A DNA stretch of 64,000 nucleotides from Parapristionchus giblindavisi (GCA_943737045.1 CALSFV010000219.1:930001-994000), one strand, 5' to 3'; shown: positions 37,994 through 48,800, numbered from the stretch's first letter. A program made the numbers and translations. The notes: a model not told the origin generated them from the sequence alone.

Positions 37994-38431
37994 AGTTTCG
38001 ATAAAGCATTGACATGTCACGAATTCTTTATTGCCAAAAATGCATAATTCAATTTTGTAAATTCGGCTGAAGTGCCCGTTGTTCAACATGGGAACGAGCA
38101 AAATACTCAGAATTTTTTGCTCTTTCGTTTGGTATATGACACACTGGGTCTAGCAGAAAATTATTCATGTCAGGTATTGTTTTGGTCTTATCGGAGTGAA
38201 AGCTACTTTTGTACTTTGGGCATTGTGGAATCAACACAAGATTACAGTTTGACATGAACTGAAGTGTAGATTATTCAGAATTTTTTGCTCTTTCACGTGG
38301 TATATGCTACGATAAGTTTAGATTAAATATTGGCGTGTCACGAATTCTTTAATGCTAAAAATGCATGGTTCAATGTTGCTAATTCGGCTGGAGCGGCCGT
38401 TGTTCAACATGGAACGTTGCAAAATACTCAG
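37994..38431 (+). repeat. 1392-bp higher-order repeat, copy 9, left part
   Basis: One full A unit (37994-38314) and the first 117 bp of a B-class unit (38315-38431), cut by the insertion. The rest of the split unit lies at 39178-39381 and has 'tatgtgac', so it was a Bc unit, as expected at this place. The next unit, at 39382, is A rather than S, so the 1392-bp order ends at this unit. Confidence 0.93.
38429..38431 (+). repeat. Target-site duplication, left copy (CAG)
   Basis: The satellite reads 'aaaatactcag' and then changes to 'tggtgtgttc'. The same CAG stands at 39175-39177, followed by the continuing monomer. Counting one CAG only restores a unit of exactly 321 bp. Three-base duplications are known for PIF/Harbinger and some CMC-type DNA transposons. 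Confidence 0.82.
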
Positions 38432-38450
38432 TGGTGTGTTCAATCTGTCA
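38432..38450 (+). repeat. Left terminal inverted repeat
   Basis: Reads tggtgtgttcaatctgtca. It pairs with the complement of 39156-39174 at 15 of 19 positions; the inner ten bases, caatctgtca, match perfectly. Confidence 0.8.
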
Positions 38451-38455
38451 AAAAA

Positions 38456-38500
38456 GATGCGAAGAAAGTTGCGAACAAAGTTCGCAACTTTGTTCGCATC
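38456..38500 (+). repeat. 45-nt near-perfect hairpin
   Basis: Arms 38456-38463 (gatgcgaa) and 38493-38500 (ttcgcatc), one G-G mismatch, then 12-bp arms 38465-38476 and 38480-38491 around a 3-base loop (aaa). A second, overlapping palindrome uses 38471-38482 with 38486-38497 around 'cgc', so the segment can fold in two ways. Hairpins just inside the ends are common in non-autonomous DNA transposons. Confidence 0.85.
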
Positions 38501-38750
38501 TTTTTCTCTAAATCTCTCAAAATACACGCTCTCTAATTCTCTCTAACAAAAGTTGCGTCGAAAGTTGCGAAGAAAAGATGCGACTAAAGTTGCGAACTTT
38601 GTTGCGAGGTCGGTTAGAGCAGACGAGAGAGTGTGCATTTGAAGAGGAGCAGAAAAAGTAAACCGAGCTTTACATAAAGTTGCGACGAAACTTGAATTTA
38701 CAAAAGTGATAGTGTGATAGTGAAATTGTTATTGCTCAACTCCTTATGAG

Positions 38751-38766
38751 TGTGTGTTCAATATGT
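38751..38766 (+). repeat. Internal copy of the left terminal motif
   Basis: Reads tgtgtgttcaatatgt, which matches the left terminal repeat (ggtgtgttcaatctgt) at 14 of 16 positions in the same orientation. It may be an old internal end, meaning a composite or nested element, or a subterminal binding motif. Confidence 0.6.
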
Positions 38767-38885
38767 TATGAATTTTTTGAAAAGAAAACTCTTATTATTT
38801 ATACAAAAACTGCAAAAGAAGTCGTGTGCGCGCTCACGGATTTTCGTTTGAACTCTAGGTAGAAGGGGCGGGGCGACTATCACCA

Positions 38886-38965
38886 AACCCGTCTGGGGTT
38901 TGCCGAAGTCTTTAATACAAGTATATAAGGCCCTTACCCACCAAAGGGGTAGGAGAGCCTTCGGA
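38886..38965 (+). repeat. 80-bp direct repeat, copy 1
   Basis: Matches 38992-39071 at 61 of 80 positions by eye, without gaps. It begins aacccgtctg and ends aggagagccttcgga. It contains the short stem pairs AACCC/GGGTT and TACCC/GGGTA; the least conserved ten bases lie in the loop of the second stem. It also has a TATA-like 'tatataagg'. Confidence 0.8.
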
Positions 38966-38991
38966 TGTAAGTTCAGAGGAGAGGTGCGCCT

Positions 38992-39071
38992 AACCCGTCT
39001 GAGGTTCGCCGTAGGCATTCTTACAAGTATGTAAACCCCTTGTCTGTGTGAGGGGTAGGAGAGCTTTCGGA
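38992..39071 (+). repeat. 80-bp direct repeat, copy 2
   Basis: Second copy, 106 bp downstream of the first, with a 26-bp spacer. It keeps 'tacaagtat' and 'ggggtaggagagc' and can form the stems AACC/GGTT and ACCCCT/AGGGGT. The 106-bp offset is not a multiple of three, which argues against a coding repeat. Confidence 0.8.
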
Positions 39072-39116
39072 CCAAAGTTGCGAGGAAAGTTCGCATCTTT
39101 CTGCTGAACTCTCGCT

Positions 39117-39156
39117 AGAAAGTTGCGAACTTTCTTCTGAACTTTCGATCGAAAGT
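39117..39156 (+). repeat. Palindromes beside the right terminus
   Basis: Two inverted repeats: 39117-39135, with 8-bp arms (agaaagtt/aactttct) around gcg, and 39141-39156, a perfect 16-bp palindrome (actttcgatcgaaagt). They mirror the hairpin near the left end and lie just inside the right terminal repeat. Confidence 0.85.
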
Positions 39157-39174
39157 GACAGATTGGACGGACCC
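39156..39174 (-). repeat. Right terminal inverted repeat
   Basis: On the minus strand it reads gggtccgtccaatctgtca, matching the left terminus at 15 of 19 positions (mismatches at positions 1, 5, 6 and 9). Confidence 0.8.
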
Positions 39175-39177
39175 CAG
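39175..39177 (+). repeat. Target-site duplication, right copy (CAG)
   Basis: CAG directly follows the right terminus, and the satellite continues with 'aattttttgctctttcg', position 118 of the monomer. It equals the CAG at 38429-38431. Confidence 0.82.
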
Positions 39178-42100
39178 AATTTTTTGCTCTTTCGTTTGGT
39201 ATGTGACACGCTGGGTCTAGCAGAAAATTTTTCATGTCAGGTATACTTTTGGTCTTATCAGAGTGAAAGCTACTTTTGTACTTTGGGCATTGTGGAATCA
39301 ACACAAGATAACAGTTTGACATGAACTGAAGTGTAGATTATTCAGAATTTTTTGCTCTTTCACGTGGTATATGCTACGATAAGTTTCGATAAAGCATTGA
39401 CATGTCACGAATTCTTTATTGCCAAAAATGCATAATTCAATTTTGTAAATTCGGCTGAAGTGCCCGTTGTTCAACATGGGAACGAGCAAAATACTCAGAA
39501 TTTTTTGCTCTTTCGTTTGGTATATGACACACTGGGTCTAGCAGAAAATTATTCATGTCAGGTATTGTTTTGGTCTTATCGGAGTGAAAGCTACTTTTGT
39601 ACTTTGGGCATTGTGGAATCAACACAAGATTACAGTTAGATATGAACTGAAGTGTAGATTATTCAGAATTTTTTGCTCTTTCACGTGGTATATGCTACGA
39701 TAAGTTTAGATTAAATATTGGCGTGTCACGAATTCTTTAATGCTAAAAATGCATGGTTCAATGTTGCTAATTCGGCTGGAGCGGCCGTTGTTCAACATGG
39801 AACGTTGCAAAATACTCAGAATTTTTTGCTCTTTCGTTTGGTATATGACACGCTGGGTCTAGCAGAAATTTTTTCATGTCAGGTATACTTTTGGTCTTAT
39901 CAGAGTGAAAGCTACTTTTGTACTTTGGGCATTGTGGAATCAACACAAGATAACAGTTTGACATGAACTGAAGTGTAGATTATTCAGAATTTTTTGCTCT
40001 TTCACGTGGTATATGCTACGATACTTTTGTACTTTGGGCATTGTGGAATCAACACAAAATTACAGTTTGACATGAACTGAAGTGTAGATTATTCAGAATT
40101 TTTTGCTCTTTCACGTGGTATATGCTACGATAAGTTTAGATTAAATATTGGCGTGTCACGAATTCTTTAATGCTAAAAATGCATGGTTCAATGTTGCTAA
40201 TTCGGCTGGAGCGGCCGTTGTTCAACATAGAACGTTGCAAATACTCAGAATTTTTTGCTCTTTCGTTTGGTATATGACACGCTGGGTCTAGCAGAAAATT
40301 TTTCATGTCAGGTATACTTTTGGTCTTATCAGAGTGAAAGCTACTTTTGTACTTTGGGCATTGTGGAATCAACACAAGATTACAGTTTGACATGAACTGA
40401 AGTGTTGATTATTCAGAATTTTTTGCTCTTTCACGTGGTATATGCTACGATAAGTTTAGATTAAATATTGGCGTGTCACGAATTCTTTAATGCTAAAAAT
40501 GCATGGTTCAATGTTGTTAATTCGGCTGGAGCGGCCGTTGTTCAACATGGAACGTTGCAAAATACTCAGAATTTTTTGCTCTTTCGTTTGGTATATGACA
40601 CGCTGGGTCTAGCAGAAAATTTTTCATGTCAGGTATACTTTTGGTCTTATCAGAGTGAAAGCTACTTTTGTACTTTGGGCATTGTGGAATCAACACAAGA
40701 TAACAGTTTGACATGAACTGAAGTGTAGATTATTCAGAATTTTTTGCTCTTTCACGTGGTATATGCTACGATAAGTTTCGATAAAGCATTGACATGTCAC
40801 GAATTCTTTATTGCCAAAAATGCATAATTCAATTTTGTAAATTCGGCTGAAGTGCCCGTTGTTCAACATGGGAACGAGCAAAATACTCAGAATTTTTTGC
40901 TCTTTCGTTTGGTATATGACACACTGGGTCTAGCAGAAAATTATTCATGTCAGGTATTGTTTTGGTCTTATCGGAGTGAAAGCTACTTTTGTACTTTGGG
41001 CATTGTGGAATCAACACAAGATTACAGTTAGATATGAACTGAAGTGTAGATTATTCAGAATTTTTTGCTCTTTCACGTGGTATATGCTACGATAAGTTTA
41101 GATTAAATATTGGCGTGTCACGAATTCTTTAATGCTAAAAATGCATGGTTCAATGTTGCTAATTCGGCTGGAGCGGCCGTTGTTCAACATGGAACGTTGC
41201 AAAATACTCAGAATTTTTTGCTCTTTCGTTTGGTATATGACACGCTGGGTCTAGCAGAAAATTTTTCATGTCAGGTATACTTTTGGTCTTATCAGAGTGA
41301 AAGCTACTTTTGTACTTTGGGCATTGTGGAATCAACACAAGATAACAGTTTGACATGAACTGAAGTGTAGATTATTCAGAATTTTTTGCTCTTTCACGTG
41401 GTATATGCTACGATAAGTTTCGATAAAGCATTGACATGTCACGAATTCTTTATTGCCAAAAATGCATAATTCAATTTTGTAAATTCGGCTGAAGTGCCCG
41501 TTGTTCAACATGGGAACGAGCAAAATACTCAGAATTTTTTGCTCTTTCGTTTGGTATATGACACACTGGGTCTAGCAGAAAATTATTCATGTCAGGTATT
41601 GTTTTGGTCTTATCGGAGTGAAAGCTACTTTTGTACTTTGGGCATTGTGGAATCAACACAAGATTACAGTTTGACATGAACTGAAGTGTAGATTATTCAG
41701 AATTTTTTGCTCTTTCACGTGGTATATGCTACGATAAGTTTAGATTAAATATTGGCGTGTCACGAATTCTTTAATGCTAAAAATGCATGGTTCAATGTTG
41801 CTAATTCGGCTGGAGCGGCCGTTGTTCAACATGGAACGTTGCAAAATACTCAGAATTTTTTGCTCTTTCGTTTGGTATGTGACACGCTGGGTCTAGCAGA
41901 AAATTTTTCATGTCAGGTATACTTTTGGTCTTATCAGAGTGAAAGCTACTTTTGTACTTTGGGCATTGTGGAATCAACACAAGATAACAGTTTGACATGA
42001 ACTGAAGTGTAGATTATTCAGAATTTTTTGCTCTTTCACGTGGTATATGCTACGATACTTTTGTACTTTGGGCATTGTGGAATCAACACAAAATTACAGT

Positions 42101-45100
42101 TTGACATGAACTGAAGTGTAGATTATTCAGAATTTTTTGCTCTTTCACGTGGTATATGCTACGATAAGTTTAGATTAAATATTGGCGTGTCACGAATTCT
42201 TTAATGCTAAAAATGCATGGTTCAATGTTGCTAATTCGGCTGGAGCGGCCGTTGTTCAACATAGAACGTTGCAAATACTCAGAATTTTTTGCTCTTTCGT
42301 TTGGTATATGACACGCTGGGTCTAGCAGAAAATTTTTCATGTCAGGTATACTTTTGGTCTTATCAGAGTGAAAGCTACTTTTGTACTTTGGGCATTGTGG
42401 AATCAACACAAGATTACAGTTTGACATGAACTGAAGTGTTGATTATTCAGAATTTTTTGCTCTTTCACGTGGTATATGCTACGATACTTTTGTACTTTGG
42501 GCATTGTGGAATCAACACAAAATTACAGTTTGACATGAACTGAAGTGTAGATTATTCAGAATTTTTTGCTCTTTCACGTGGTATATGCTACGATAAGTTT
42601 AGATTAAATATTGGCGTGTCACGAATTCTTTAATGCTAAAAATGCATGGTTCAATGTTGCTAATTCGGCTGGAGCGGCCGTTGTTCAACATGGAACGTTG
42701 CAAATACTCAGAATTTTTTGCTCTTTCGTTTGGTATGTGACACGCTGGGTCTAGCAGAAAATTTTTCATGTCAGGTATACTTTTGGTCTTATCAGAGTGA
42801 AAGCTACTTTTGTACTTTGGGCATTGTGGAATCAACACAAGATAACAGTTTGACATGAACTGAAGTGTAGATTATTCAGAATTTTTTGCTCTTTCACGTG
42901 GTATATGCTACGATACTTTTGTACTTTGGGCATTGTGGAATCAACACAAAATTACAGTTTGACATGAACTGAAGTGTAGATTATTCAGAATTTTTTGCTC
43001 TTTCACGTGGTATATGCTACGATAAGTTTAGATTAAATATTGGCGTGTCACGAATTCTTTAATGCTAAAAATGCATGGTTCAATGTTGCTAATTCGGCTG
43101 GAGCGGCCGTTGTTCAACATGGAACGTTGCAAATACTCAGATTTTTTTGCTCTTTCGTTTGGTATATGACACGCTGGGTCTAGCAGAAAATTTTTCATGT
43201 CAGGTATACTTTTGGTCTTATCAGAGTGAAAGCTACTTTTGTACTTTGGGCATTGTGGAATCAACACAAGAATACAGTTTGACATGAACTGAAGTGTTGA
43301 TTATTCAGAATTTTTTGCTCTTTCACGTGGTATATGCTACGATAAGTTTAGATTAAATATTGGCGTGTCACGAATTCTTTAATGCTAAAAATGCATGGTT
43401 CAATGTTGCTAATTCGGCTGGAGCGGCCGTTGTTCAACATGGAACGTTGCAAATACTCAGAATTTTTTGCTCTTTCGTTTGGTATATGACACGCTGGGTC
43501 TAGCAGAAAATTTTTCATGTCAGGTATACTTTTGGTCTTATCAGAGTGAAAGCTACTTTTGTACTTTGGGCATTGTGGAATCAACACAAGATTACAGTTT
43601 GACATGAACTGAAGTGTTGATTATTCAGAATTTTTTGCTCTTTCACGTGGTATATGCTACGATAAGTTTAGATTAAATATTGGCGTGTCACGAATTCTTT
43701 AATGCTAAAAATGCATGGTTCAATGTTGCTAATTCGGCTGGAGCGGCCGTTGTTCAACATAGAACGTTGCAAATACTCAGAATTTTTTGCTCTTTCGTTT
43801 GGTATATGACACGCTGGGTCTAGCAGAAAATTTTTCATGTCAGGTATACTTTTGGTCTTATCAGAGTGAAAGCTACTTTTGTACTTTGGGCATTGTGGAA
43901 TCAACACAAGATTACAGTTTGACATGAACTGAAGTGTTGATTATTCAGAATTTTTTGCTCTTTCACGTGGTATATGCTACGATACTTTTGTACTTTGGGC
44001 ATTGTGGAATCAACACAAAATTACAGTTTGACATGAACTGAAGTGTAGATTATTCAGAATTTTTTGCTCTTTCACGTGGTATATGCTACGATAAGTTTAG
44101 ATTAAATATTGGCGTGTCACGAATTCTTTAATGCTAAAAATGCATGGTTCAATGTTGCTAATTCGGCTGGAGCGGCCGTTGTTCAACATGGAACGTTGCA
44201 AATACTCAGATTTTTTTGCTCTTTCGTTTGGTATATGACACGCTGGGTCTAGCAGAAAATTTTTCATGTCAGGTATACTTTTGGTCTTATCAGAGTGAAA
44301 GCTACTTTTGTACTTTGGGCATTGTGGAATCAACACAAGATTACAGTTTGACATGAACTGAAGTGTTGATTATTCAGAATTTTTTGCTCTTTCACGTGGT
44401 ATATGCTACGATAAGTTTAGATTAAATATTGGCGTGTCACGAATTCTTTAATGCTAAAAATGCATGGTTCAATGTTGCTAATTCGGCTGGAGCGGCCGTT
44501 GTTCAACATGGAACGTTGCAAATACTCAGAATTTTTTGCTCTTTCGTTTGGTATATGACACGCTGGGTCTAGCAGAAAATTTTTCATGTCAGGTATACTT
44601 TTGGTCTTATCAGAGTGAAAGCTACTTTTGTACTTTGGGCATTGTGGAATCAACACAAGATTACAGTTTGACATGAACTGAAGTGTTGATTATTCAGAAT
44701 TTTTTGCTCTTTCACGTGGTATATGCTACGATAAGTTTAGATTAAATATTGGCGTGTCACGAATTCTTTAATGCTAAAAATGCATGGTTCAATGTTGTTA
44801 ATTCGGCTGGAGCGGCCGTTGTTCAACATGGAACGTTGCAAAATACTCAGAATTTTTTGCTCTTTCGTTTGGTATATGACACGCTGGGTCTAGCAGAAAA
44901 TTTTTCATGTCAGGTATACTTTTGGTCTTATCAGAGTGAAAGCTACTTTTGTACTTTGGGCATTGTGGAATCAACACAAGATAACAGTTTGACATGAACT
45001 GAAGTGTAGATTATTCAGAATTTTTTGCTCTTTCACGTGGTATATGCTACGATACTTTTGTACTTTGGGCATTGTGGAATCAACACAAAATTACAGTTTG

Positions 45101-45804
45101 ACATGAACTGAAGTGTAGATTATTCAGAATTTTTTGCTCTTTCACGTGGTATATGCTACGATAAGTTTAGATTAAATATTGGCGTGTCACGAATTCTTTA
45201 ATGCTAAAAATGCATGGTTCAATGTTGCTAATTCGGCTGGAGCGGCCGTTGTTCAACATGGAACGTTGCAAATACTCAGAATTTTTTGCTCTTTCGTTTG
45301 GTATATGACACGCTGGGTCTAGCAGAAAATTTTTCATGTCAGGTATACTTTTGGTCTTATCAGAGTGAAAGCTACTTTTGTACTTTGGGCATTGTGGAAT
45401 CAACACAAGATTACAGTTTGACATGAACTGAAGTGTTGATTATTCAGAATTTTTTGCTCTTTCACGTGGTATATGCTACGATAAGTTTAGATTAAATATT
45501 GGCGTGTCACGAATTCTTTAATGCTAAAAATGCATGGTTCAATGTTGTTAATTCGGCTGGAGCGGCCGTTGTTCAACATGGAACGTTGCAAAATACTCAG
45601 AATTTTTTGCTCTTTCGTTTGGTATATGACACGCTGGGTCTAGCAGAAAATTTTTCATGTCAGGTATACTTTTGGTCTTATCAGAGTGAAAGCTACTTTT
45701 GTACTTTGGGCATTGTGGAATCAACACAAGATAACAGTTTGACATGAACTGAAGTGTAGATTATTCAGAATTTTTTGCTCTTTCACGTGGTATATGCTAC
45801 GATA
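39178..45804 (+). repeat. Domain 6: S- and Bd-rich block
   Basis: Rest of the split Bc unit to 39381, then unit starts: A 39382; B 39703; S 40024; Bd 40133; Bv 40453; A 40774; B 41095; A 41416; Bc 41737; S 42058; Bd 42167; S 42487; Bd 42596; S 42916; Bd 43025; Bd 43345; Bd 43665; S 43985; Bd 44094; Bd 44414; Bv 44734; S 45055; Bd 45164; Bv 45484. From 42058 to 43344 there are three tandem 429-bp S-Bd units. The Bd at 42596 carries 'tatgtgac', normally a Bc mark. The Bd units at 43025 and 44094 share 'cagatttttttgc'. No A-class unit occurs between 41737 and 45804. Confidence 0.92.
42058..43344 (+). repeat. Three tandem 429-bp S-Bd units
   Basis: S-Bd pairs at 42058-42486, 42487-42915 and 42916-43344. 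Each pair has one EcoRI site, so this stretch should give 429-bp fragments instead of 321 bp. The Bd units differ: the first has 'catagaacg', the second 'tatgtgac', the third 'cagatttttttgc' and 'gaatacag'. Confidence 0.92.
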
Positions 45805-48800
45805 AGTTTCGATAAAGCATTGACATGTCACGAATTCTTTATTGCCAAAAATGCATAATTCAATTTTGTAAATTCGGCTGAAGTGCCCGTTGTTCAACAT
45901 GGGAACGAGCAAAATACTCAGAATTTTTTGCTCTTTCGTTTAGTATATGACACGCTGGGTCTAGCAGAAAATTATTCATGTCAGGTATTCTTTTGATCTT
46001 ATCAGAGTGAAAGCTACTTTTGTACTTTGGGCATTGTGGAATCAACACAAGATTACAGTTTGACATGAACTGAAGTGTAGATTATTCAGAATTTTTTGCT
46101 CTTTCACGTGGTAAATGCTACGATAAGTTTAGATTAAATATTGGCGTGTCACGAATTCTTTAATGCTAAAAATGCATGGTTCAATGTTGCTAATTCGGCT
46201 GGAGCGGCCGTTGTTCAACATGGGAACGAGCAAAATACTCAGAATTTTTTGCTCTTTCGTTTGGTATATGACACACTGGGTCTAGCAGAAAATTATTCAT
46301 GTCAGGTATTGTTTTGGTCTTATCGGAGTGAAAGCTACTTTTGTACTTTGGGCATTGTGGAATCAACACAAGATTACAGTTTGACATGAACTGAAGTGTA
46401 GATTATTCAGAATTTTTTGCTCTTTCACGTGGTATATGCTACGATAAGTTTAGATTAAATATTGGCGTGTCACGAATTCTTTAATGCTAAAAATGCATGG
46501 TTCAATGTTGCTAATTCGGCTGGAGCGGCCGTTGTTCAACATGGGAACGAGCAAAATACTCAGAATTTTTTGCTCTTTCGTTTGGTATATGACACACTGG
46601 GTCTAGCAGAAAATTATTCATGTCAGGTATTGTTTTGGTCTTATCGGAGTGAAAGCTACTTTTGTACTTTGGGCATTGTGGAATCAACACAAGATTACAG
46701 TTTGACATGAACTGAAGTGTAGATTATTCAGAATTTTTTGCTCTTTCACGTGGTATATGCTACGATAAGTTTAGATTAAATATTGGCGTGTCACGAATTC
46801 TTTAATGCTAAAAATGCATGGTTCAATGTTGCTAATTCGGCTGGAGCGGCCGTTGTTCAACATGGAACGTTGCAAAATACTCAGAATTTTTTGCTCTTTC
46901 GTTTGGTATATGACACGCTGGGTCTAGCAGAAAATTTTTCATGTCAGGTATTCTTTTGGTCTTATCAGAGTGAAAGCTACTTTTCTACTTTGGGCATTGT
47001 GGAATCAACACAAAATTACAGTTTGACATGAACTGAAGTGTAGATTATTCAGAATTTTTTGCTCTTTCACGTGGTATATGCTACGATAAGTTTAGATTAA
47101 ATATTGGCGTGTCACGAATTCTTTAATGCTAAAAATGCATGGTTCAATGTTGTTAATTCGGCTGGAGCGGCCGTTGTTCAACATGGAACGTTGCAAAATA
47201 CTCAGAATTTTTTGCTCTTTCGTTTGGTATATGACACACTGGGTCTAGCAGAAAATTATTCATGTCAGGTATTGTTTTGGTCTTATCGGGGTGAAAGCTA
47301 CTTTTGTACTTTGGGCATTGTGGAATCAACACAAGATTACAGTTAGATATGAACTGAAGTGTAGATTATTCAGAATTTTTTGCTCTTTCACGTGGTATAT
47401 GCTACGATAAGTTTAGATTAAATATTGGCGTGTCACGAATTCTTTAATGCTAAAAATGCATGGTTCAATGTTGCTAATTCGGCTGGAGCGGCCGTTGTTC
47501 AACATGGAACGTTGCAAAATACTCAGAATTTTTTGCTCTTTCGTTTGGTATATGACACGCTGGGTCTAGCAGAAAATTTTTCATGTCAGGTATACTTTTG
47601 GTCTTATCAGAGTGAAAGCTACTTTTGTACTTTGGGCATTGTGGAATCAACACAAGATAACAGTTTGACATGAACTGAAGTGTAGATTATTCAGAATTTT
47701 TTGCTCTTTCACGTGGTATATGCTACGATAAGTTTCGATAAAGCATTGACATGTCACGAATTCTTTATTGCCAAAAATGCATAATTCAATTTTGTAAATT
47801 CGGCTGAAGTGCCCGTTGTTCAACATGGGAACGAGCAAAATACTCAGAATTTTTTGCTCTTTCGTTTAGTATATGACACGCTGGGTCTAGCAGAAAATTA
47901 TTCATGTCAGGTATTCTTTTGATCTTATCAGAGTGAAAGCTACTTTTGTACTTTGGGCATTGTGGAATCAACACAAGATTACAGTTTGACATGAACTGAA
48001 GTGTAGATTATTCAGAATTTTTTGCTCTTTCACGTGGTATATGCTACGATAAGTTTAGATTAAATATTGGCGTGTCACGAATTCTTTAATGCTAAAAATG
48101 CATGGTTCAATGTTGCTAATTCGGCTGGAGCGGCCGTTGTTCAACATGGGAACGAGCAAAATACTCAGAATTTTTTGCTCTTTCGTTTGGTATATGACAC
48201 ACTGGGTCTAGCAGAAAATTATTCATGTCAGGTATTGTTTTGGTCTTATCGGAGTGAAAGCTACTTTTGTACTTTGGGCATTGTGGAATCAACACAAGAT
48301 TACAGTTTGACATGAACTGAAGTGTAGATTATTCAGAATTTTTTGCTCTTTCACGTGGTATATGCTACGATAAGTTTAGATTAAATATTGGCGTGTCACG
48401 AATTCTTTAATGCTAAAAATGCATGGTTCAATGTTGCTAATTCGGCTGGAGCGGCCGTTGTTCAACATGGAACGTTGCAAAATACTCAGAATTTTTTGCT
48501 CTTTCGTTTGGTATATGACACGCTGGGTCTAGCAGAAAATTTTTCATGTCAGGTATTCTTTTGGTCTTATCAGAGTGAAAGCTACTTTTGTACTTTGGGC
48601 ATTGTGGAATCAACACAAAATTACAGTTTGACATGAACTGAAGTGTAGATTATTCAGAATTTTTTGCTCTTTCACGTGGTATATGCTACGATAAGTTTAG
48701 ATTAAATATTGGCGTGTCACGAATTCTTTAATGCTAAAAATGCATGGTTCAATGTTGCTAATTCGGCTGGAGCGGCCGTTGTTCAACATGGAACGTTGCA

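Larger units (their letters stand above)
1..38431 (+). repeat. 321-bp satellite array, left part
   Basis: Continuous head-to-tail tandem array of a 321-bp satellite monomer, up to the single insertion. Every unit ends in 'gctacgata' and the next begins 'agttt' (full unit) or 'cttttgtac' (109-bp short unit). No inverted unit and no spacer was seen. Almost every full unit has one EcoRI site at about position 30, in 'cacgaattct'; the short units have none. Two main classes, A and B, differ at about 21 positions in the first 117 bp but only about 6 in the last 204 bp. The array starts mid-unit, so it extends beyond the window. Tandem satellites of this kind usually form centromeric or pericentromeric heterochromatin; that location is inferred, not shown. 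The strand is only that on which the monomer is described. Confidence 0.98.
26859..38431 (+). repeat. Domain 5: 1392-bp higher-order repeat array
   Basis: The most regular part of the window. The repeat unit is A (321), Bc (321), S (109), Bd (320), Bv (321), 1392 bp in total, with eight complete copies in direct tandem and a ninth that is broken by the insertion after its A and 117 bp of its second unit. Only isolated private changes were noticed between copies. By contrast, units inside one copy differ from each other at many sites. This is the standard signature of a higher-order repeat amplified as a block by recent unequal crossover. Confidence 0.96.
38432..39174. mobile_element. Non-autonomous DNA transposon (MITE-like), 743 bp
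   Basis: The only non-satellite sequence in the window. It is flanked by a CAG duplication and bounded by imperfect inverted repeats of 19 bp, 15 positions matching. It is visibly richer in G+C than the satellite. The motif 'gttgcga' and its complement recur throughout: 38468, 38564, 38589, 38601, 38679, 39078 and 39122 forward, and around 38480 reverse; 'gatgcga' variants also occur. The left part holds a 45-nt hairpin; the middle is A/T-rich with an 8-bp tandem duplication ('gtgatagt' twice, 38706-38721); the right part holds two 80-bp direct repeats and two short palindromes. The longest open frame (112 codons, minus strand, 38758-39096) crosses the direct repeats in different frames and resembles no transposase I know. 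No poly(A) tail or clear pol III box was seen, which argues against a SINE. A PIF/Harbinger link rests only on the 3-bp duplication and the G-rich ends, and is tentative. Confidence 0.78.

Noticed and set aside
26859..38431. Assembly artefact as the cause of the regular 1392-bp copies
   Set aside because: Individual copies carry private changes (26985, 28070, the base lost near 32150, 37089), so they are not mere duplicates of one sequence. Copy number could still be wrong; read depth would decide.
38758..39096. A 112-codon minus-strand frame inside the insertion as a transposase fragment
   Set aside because: No transposase motif is visible, and the two 80-bp repeats are read in different frames because they lie 106 bp apart.
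38432..39174. SINE or tRNA-derived retroposon
   Set aside because: The element has inverted ends and a 3-bp target duplication, and no terminal A-rich tail. A 'ggttcgcc' stretch near 39003 resembles part of a B box, but no matching A box was found.
38432..39174. LTR retrotransposon or solo LTR
   Set aside because: The element does not begin TG and end CA in the usual way; its ends are inverted repeats, and there is no primer-binding site or polypurine tract.
38990..39322. A 110-codon minus-strand frame crossing the right end of the insertion
   Set aside because: It joins satellite and element sequence across the insertion boundary, so it can only be a chance product of the insertion.
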